Assembly (NCBI RefSeq): GCF_001949145.1
Contig: NW_019091450.1
Coordinates: forward strand, 1,193,925 to 1,257,924
Origin: Acanthaster planci
Taxonomy: Eukaryota > Echinodermata > Asteroidea > Valvatida > Acanthasteridae
Reading direction: 5' to 3'
DNA length: 64,000 bases
Made by a program: the position numbers and the translations under genes. The notes beneath the pieces were generated by a model. The model searched no databases, had not been told where the DNA came from, and saw nothing but the letters and a program-made list of their open reading frames with translations. This document shows, one piece after another, positions 46,876 through 64,000 of the stretch. Every line of letters begins with the position of its first letter. Within the stretch, counting starts at the first letter, position 1.

Positions 46876-48395
46876 TTTGATGGAGGTCCTGTCTTCGCCA
46901 AATGATCAACACTTTACACCAAGTTATGCTCGGAGTTTCTCTCTCCTAGTGCGCCCCAGAGAGCAACTGGCTATAGATCACAGTTTCTGTCTGGTTTTAA
47001 ACTATACCTCTTTGCTCTTCCAAGCCAACGATCGTGAACGCAGGCACCAGTCTTTGGTTGAAACATAGCGGTTAATCAATTCTCAGCGTAGCCTATGTTT
47101 CAGCTCGACTTTTCAATTACGCATGCCCAGTTCTGGAGGTTATTTGCATACGCACAACGGAAGCTATAGTATCCCACTCCATGAAATTATACGGTGATGG
47201 GTAAACTAGAATCATAATACGTTAGACTTGAATCAAGTCGGACTTTTTTCCCAGTCAGCCACCCCTTCACTGTACCATTGAGCTATTAAACCCAGTGCAC
47301 GGTCGTCGCACTTGGCCGCTCGCATAATGTCTTATAAGGCACCCTCGTTTGATACCCATTATGTGTGCCACCAGTCAATAAGCCAATCAGACCCCGGTCC
47401 GTGATATGTAGTTATTCTTTATTGCATATGAACGACATGTTCTTGCGCAATGTATACCGAATGAACACCAATCAAAGTAGACAGAACTGGCATTTCCACT
47501 AATCAAAGTAGTCAGACTTGTAGACTCGTTCATTATAATGGAGGTATGAACGATGTAAAAACAAGTCGGGAAATTTGATTGGCTGCTGCCTTTTATGGGA
47601 GATGAGCTAATTTGCTTTTGACAAACGGTTGGCAGATTCATCAAGTTGGCAGTTTTCAACTTTCACTCGTCACCCAACGTCCGAACAGGGCACTGGGACG
47701 GGCTGATAGCCTTGCACAGATTTCAACGAAGGAAATGCGTCACACTAAGTCACAGCCAACGACGCGCAAAGCATTGTGGATAATTTCTGCTAGGCACCCG
47801 AGCTCGTTCAATGCGGCGGTTATCAATTCGATAATTTTTCTTTTCCTCACTGCTGAAAATATTCTCACTACACTTTATTCTTTCATCACAAATTGATCAA
47901 GATGACGAATGATTTGAAATATATCGCCAAAAGACACGTGATCAGTGATACTTAGTGAGAAGATAAATTACCACACTGTGATTGTACCAAGTTCATGTTT
48001 TCATGATACTGCCGACACTTTGCCCATTGCCATTGGTGAACCAAAAACTTTAAAAAGTCTTCGTTGACAGGAAGTGACAATCTCGTGATCAGAAACCGTG
48101 CCCAGTGTAGCCAATCACAGTGCAAAGCTATCGGCCCTTCCCAGCGTCCTGTTTGGGCGCTGGGCAACCAGCGAATTCTCAACTCTCAGTAATTAGTGGA
48201 CACAAAAGGGCGCGAGGTAAGTAACGCCCCGACAATCGAGGGGATCACACGGCCACGGAAGAGGTTAAAGTGATCTACGTAACGCAGGGCGTGCAGGTGG
48301 CGGAGTTCAGAAAAGGATGAATAGAATCACTAGTGCGATCAATTATGGATGGCAAAGATGAGATTATGAAGAGAGAGAAGGAGATGTCTTAGTGT
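46876..48395. promoter_or_regulatory. Conserved upstream region of gene B
   Basis: The counterpart of 18420-19990. Strongly matching patches include the first 180 bases upstream of the ATG, 47560-47640 and 48220-48260. No shared coding frame. Presumed promoter and distal control sequence; the right end marks the B/C junction. Confidence 0.45.
46993..47006 (-). promoter_or_regulatory. Candidate TATA-like element of gene B
   Basis: The same minus-strand TATAGTTTAAAACC word as in unit A, about 118 bases before the ATG. The flanking 80 bases are also nearly identical between copies. Promoter activity is inferred from position and conservation only. Confidence 0.4.
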
Positions 48396-50740
48396 CATTC
48401 CATGAGAATGGGGCACACTTTGTGACAGTGTCAATTGTTACATGGGTTCTGTTAAATAAACAATTGTTTCCATGCATGTGCTAAAAAATGCTGAGTATCA
48501 TTTTGTAACAAAATATTTCGTGCATCGTACGTGCAGCCTCTACAGGTTTTTCGTCAGCAGGCATACAGTGTATTATCACGTATTGACCTCGCCCCCAAGG
48601 TGTCGAGCAGTGCAGTCCATGGCTATGGTGGACATGAAGTAACTATTGGAGGAGAGGTTAGTTCCTTGCACATGTTTACTTTTAGCAGGGCACCTTTCCA
48701 CAACAAATGCACACAGAAAGGAATTTGTGTCGGGTACCAAATCCCATTGGTTGACATACAATTTTCAGCACATAGGTCTGCCTGCAGTAACACGGATCCC
48801 AAATTCAGGGGTGTGCTTGTGATAGCATGATTACATTATGCCAAAATTGCTTAGGTGAGAAAAAAACACTGGATACCACGTTTTAACAACTGTTTAAAAA
48901 ATAAATGCTGAGGCCTGCTACTGTGTGAGAAAGGCGGACTTGTGAAATAATACATTGCACTGACCGACGCTGAAAACACTCGGTCTAACGTCCAGGGGTT
49001 ATGTTAAAGTTAAAATCGTACTTGTAAGCTCTAAGCAAAGTGTTTGAATTCACTTTGGAGCCGTGGACCAGTAACCGTTACAACCATGTCTGTGTCACCG
49101 CAACACGCAGTCTTCAGTGTAGTTGATTCCTGAGAGAGATGTTGTCTTGTGAAGGTGGTAGACCAATAATTTACAGCATAAATTTTTAAGAGTGTGTAGC
49201 CTGAAATGTCTTAATTCAGTAAGAACTCTTGAGGGATTAATTTGCTTCAATTTCAGCACTTTTAATAAATCAAAAAGGAGATCAAAGGATGCTTTGTATG
49301 TCATCTGAGCTCTTTGATGGTAGCTGTGCCCCTGAAAGGGCTAGGGTGCTTCTATAAAACACAAATAATGTGCCTTCAAAAACTCAATCTCCATTCTAAT
49401 TGCCATAGTTACTTTATTTCGAAACTAAAATAGCCGTCATTTTCAACACAAACTATAACCCAAATGAAAAACCAATTTAAAAACAATTAAATAAACCAAA
49501 AGAGATACAATCTTAGGAATTCAAAAAAACTTTAAGCAAATTAATGATTTCAACAAGAAAGAAACAAATACATCACCAGAATCTGTGGTGAACGACCACT
49601 CACAAGATTGGTAAGGATGAACATTTTAAAATGATTCTTATAAGCAAATGAAAGAAACGTAGGCCTGTGCTCTAAAGGTTTGGATAAATAAAATGGAGTA
49701 AATACATGTAGGTCTAACAGTATTTCAAGAAATTAAATTTGCACACATTAGGAAAAAGAACAAGAGAATATGGGATAATTTTGAATTTCAAATATTAAAA
49801 CATGAACAAGGCTCAAAGTGCTTGATTTAAGATGTATCCCGATAAAAGCAATGTAATTTTTTGAACTGAAAATGCAAGAGAGACAAAATGCACACCACCC
49901 GCTATTACATGGGTAAAAGTTGCTTCTTTATAGGGAAGATACACCATTGTTTTCCCTGTGATTTTACAAATTGATTAATTCGGGGGGGGGGTAGTGGTGT
50001 TTCCATTCTCCTAACATGATGACCTTTTCGACCACTGAATAACTTATTGTAGGCACAGAGGAAATTAAATGTGAAGCACAGGTGGTTAACATCTCGATAT
50101 CGTATTTCTGTTGACAAAAAGCCTCTCGCCTTGCTTCTCGCCAGGTATTCATTAACGGCAGCCATTATGCTTGCTCGCATGGATACTGATGAGATCACAA
50201 CATTTGCGTTAAGAAAATCCCTTTTCCTAGATGAAAACTGACTTCGAACTGATCTAATTTCTATTTGACTCTATACCTTAAACATATTTTCCTCATCTAT
50301 CAGATTTCGAAGGGTTTTGTGAATTTCCACCGGCTGTTCTTGCTTCTTTAATATTAGGCAAATCAGGCCTTTTCAGAAGACTTTCTGAACGATAGTTGGC
50401 TGATCATCGTAAAAAAGAGAGCAAAATATCTGGGGGTTTTTTAAAGGCAGAAATATTTTACAGATTGAGCGAGAAAAGGTTTTTTTTTTACTTTCTATCA
50501 AGTGAGAAATTCAAGTGAGTTAACCAATGGTTTTACCTACCTTGTGTAATTCAACGATGGAGGATATTTTTCTGCAACACGTTTTATATTGTAGAGTAGA
50601 CCCATATATTTCTCAGAGATAAAGTCTCTCTCTTTTTTTACTGTTTATTTGTAAATGCTCAACCAAAGTTTGAGAATTTGGAGTCCGGCGGTTTCGGTTA
50701 AATTTGGCCATTAATCTTAATTCATTAAAAAAGGTGTTCA
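48396..50740. other. B/C junction and 3' flank of gene C
   Basis: 48396-48480 has no match to the start of either other unit. From 48480 the sequence follows 690 onward in A and 25520 onward in B. No gene found. There is a poly-G run near 49982-49991. Confidence 0.45.
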
Positions 50741-50743
50741 TGG

Positions 50744-51036
50744 GAGTCGGAGTACCTACAACTGTTTGACGTTGAAGCACATATTACAATACTGTTGGAC
50801 GCTGAGGCTGGCAGACCCAGCGTCAGTGGTTTTCCTGACAGCGACGCCAATGTTCAGTCGGTTTCTTCTGATGATGTCAATAAACAAGTTGACGACATCA
50901 ACAGCAATAAAATGGTTTTGCCACATCAATTTGAGCCTGAACTTTCAGAAGAAGACACCTTCAACAATGGCGTTGCAACATTCCAGCAACGTTTGTCGGG
51001 GGGGGGAACTAGACAAGATAGCAGAACGCCGACTGG
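50744..51036 (+). other. Exon-like open island of unknown origin
   Basis: The plus strand reads open from about 50744, with an acidic, serine-rich composition: ESEYLQLFDVEAHITILLD, then SDANVQSVSSDDVNKQVDD, then LPHQFEPELSEED. It ends near a good donor (ACTG before gtatgtatt). The adjacent unit B sequence lacks about 700 bases here, so this is DNA specific to C. The QFEPE..EED word is reminiscent of the N-terminal part of some invertebrate P2X7-tail-like proteins, but this resemblance is weak. It may be a captured gene fragment or chance. Confidence 0.25.
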
Positions 51037-51704
51037 TATGTATTGTTTTATTCCTCCATGATTAAAGTGACTTCGGTCTTGTGCGACCGATTTTACCTAC
51101 CGGTACCGCATAGGCCTAAGTTTACTACCCATGACTGGGCTGGGCAGATATACTAGCCCAGGTACATCTACAACAGGCAGAGGCTCATTGCCTGCCGTAT
51201 CGCATGACGACGTCATGCATGATTGCTACACGGACAGCGCAGCGCGAACCAATTTTGAGTTCCCAGCGAAACCTACTTAGCGTCTGTGCCTGAATTCGAT
51301 TCCCACGTTCGCGTCATAATTTTGGCCTATCACATTCACTTGCTGCCCTCAACGACGAAATTTGGACAAACTTATAATCCAGCTGGTAAATTAAGGCCCT
51401 AAAGTTATTTTTTTTTTAAATAACTCAAGGACGATGAATGTTCGATTAGTAGTGTTTTGGGTTTACATATAGGACGAATAATGTCCTTCATCGTTTTAAC
51501 TACATCTTTAAAGCAAAACAACTTGTTACAAAGCTAGTATAACCAACACAGGCTTAACAACAAAACTTATGAAGTTCAAATTTAAATCTCTGTAATTAAA
51601 AAAGAACTGGTTACAATAGTGTTTGCAATAATTGGATCCTCCAAACAATGGCAGGGCAACATTCAAAACTAATCAAAACTAAAAATCCGAAGGGCTTCAT
51701 CAAA

Positions 51705-51710
51705 TTTATT
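51705..51710 (-). terminator. Candidate poly(A) signal for gene C
   Basis: TTTATT on the plus strand gives AATAAA on the gene strand, about 245 bases past the gene C stop at 51953. The unit B equivalent (about 27165-27180) has lost the hexamer. Function is inferred from position. Confidence 0.35.
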
Positions 51711-51952
51711 CATTCTTATTACTGACTCTTCATTCTTCATGGCAGAATACAATGAAGCTGTCCAAAATGCAAACAGATCGAGTTAATCTAAATGTGTAAA
51801 ATTTGATTTGTTACGTTTTCATGGAATGTGACATAAATGCATTAAGCTACGAGACGTAGAATGTTCAGGCGTACCGTATTGTGAAAAAGGTAAACCAACC
51901 CTCGTCTATAGAATGCCAACACATGTGCTTGAGCATATGACCTAGTCTGTAT

Positions 51953-63615
<11,663 letters not shown>

Positions 63616-64000
63616 CTTTAAAACAAACATGGTTGGGCCCTATGATGATTTTTATCAACACCTCGTCACGGGCAAAAACAATTTCTAGATCTTCTAAAAG
63701 AACTTCCTTGGCAACAGTCTTGCTTAGTTATCTCAAGCACAAATTCTTGCTCACTCTTGAGGCTTTACAATTTACAGCTTAAATCCTTTGTATGATGACA
63801 CCTGTTCCTATTGTTAAGGTGAAACACCAGGGAAATATAAGCGATTCGTGTGCCCCAAGGTCTACCTGTCCTTTCCAGAAATCACTTTGTCCTTTGCCGT
63901 AAATAAGTGGCACCAGACTCCTGGCTTACAATAAGTAACATTGATAATGTGCCAAGTTCATCACCTATTTCTAGGTGTTGTACATAGAAAACATTAACTT
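63616..64000. other. Start of the intron inside gene C domain 1
   Basis: Matches 39009-39420 of unit B. The partner N-half exon should lie just past the window edge. No other feature seen. Confidence 0.5.

Overview
This is about 64 kb of animal (metazoan) genomic DNA. It is AT-rich, has short exons in long introns, GT/AG splice sites, SINE, LINE, Gypsy and Tc1 remnants, and one assembly gap (54610-55190). Exon and repeat style suggest a marine invertebrate such as a lancelet, echinoderm, hemichordate or cnidarian. The sequence alone does not settle the taxon.

All convincing host coding sequence is on the minus strand and belongs to one gene family: secreted proteins made of scavenger receptor cysteine-rich (SRCR) domains. 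Three paralogues lie head-to-tail. Each sits in one copy of a segmental tandem duplication: unit A about 270-19990, unit B about 25110-48395, unit C about 48480 to beyond 64000. Gene B is complete in the window. A signal-peptide exon at 46812-46875 is followed by eight phase-1 exons encoding six SRCR domains and a stop at 27472. The joined reading frame stays open and predicts 664 residues. Gene A has the same signal-peptide exon (18356-18419), but its first SRCR domain is deleted to a stub and its terminal SRCR exon is deleted. Gene C has the 3' part of the same exon series, with one exon largely in the gap; its 5' end lies beyond base 64000.

Every SRCR domain has six cysteines. Some are encoded by one exon (315-345 bases) and some by two (177-189 plus 138 bases), alternating within one gene. 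All internal splice junctions are phase 1, so domains can be added or lost without breaking the frame.

Mobile DNA fills the introns. Units A and B share a decayed plus-strand Gypsy-type element (about 5290-8034 and 30850-34600) containing a second GACTCGAGTC-rich insert; unit C keeps only a possible small piece. Unit A alone has a LINE reverse-transcriptase remnant (15235-15860). Unit B alone has a tRNA-derived SINE with a 15-base target-site duplication next to a splice donor, and a 153-base palindrome. Unit C alone has a Tc1-type transposase remnant (about 60046-60850). Between units A and B lies a 5 kb spacer with two related minisatellites built on CCCATATGGG and CCCATGTGGG, and a (GTT)n tract joined to a truncated SINE end. 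Remaining stretches are intron or spacer in which I recognise no gene.
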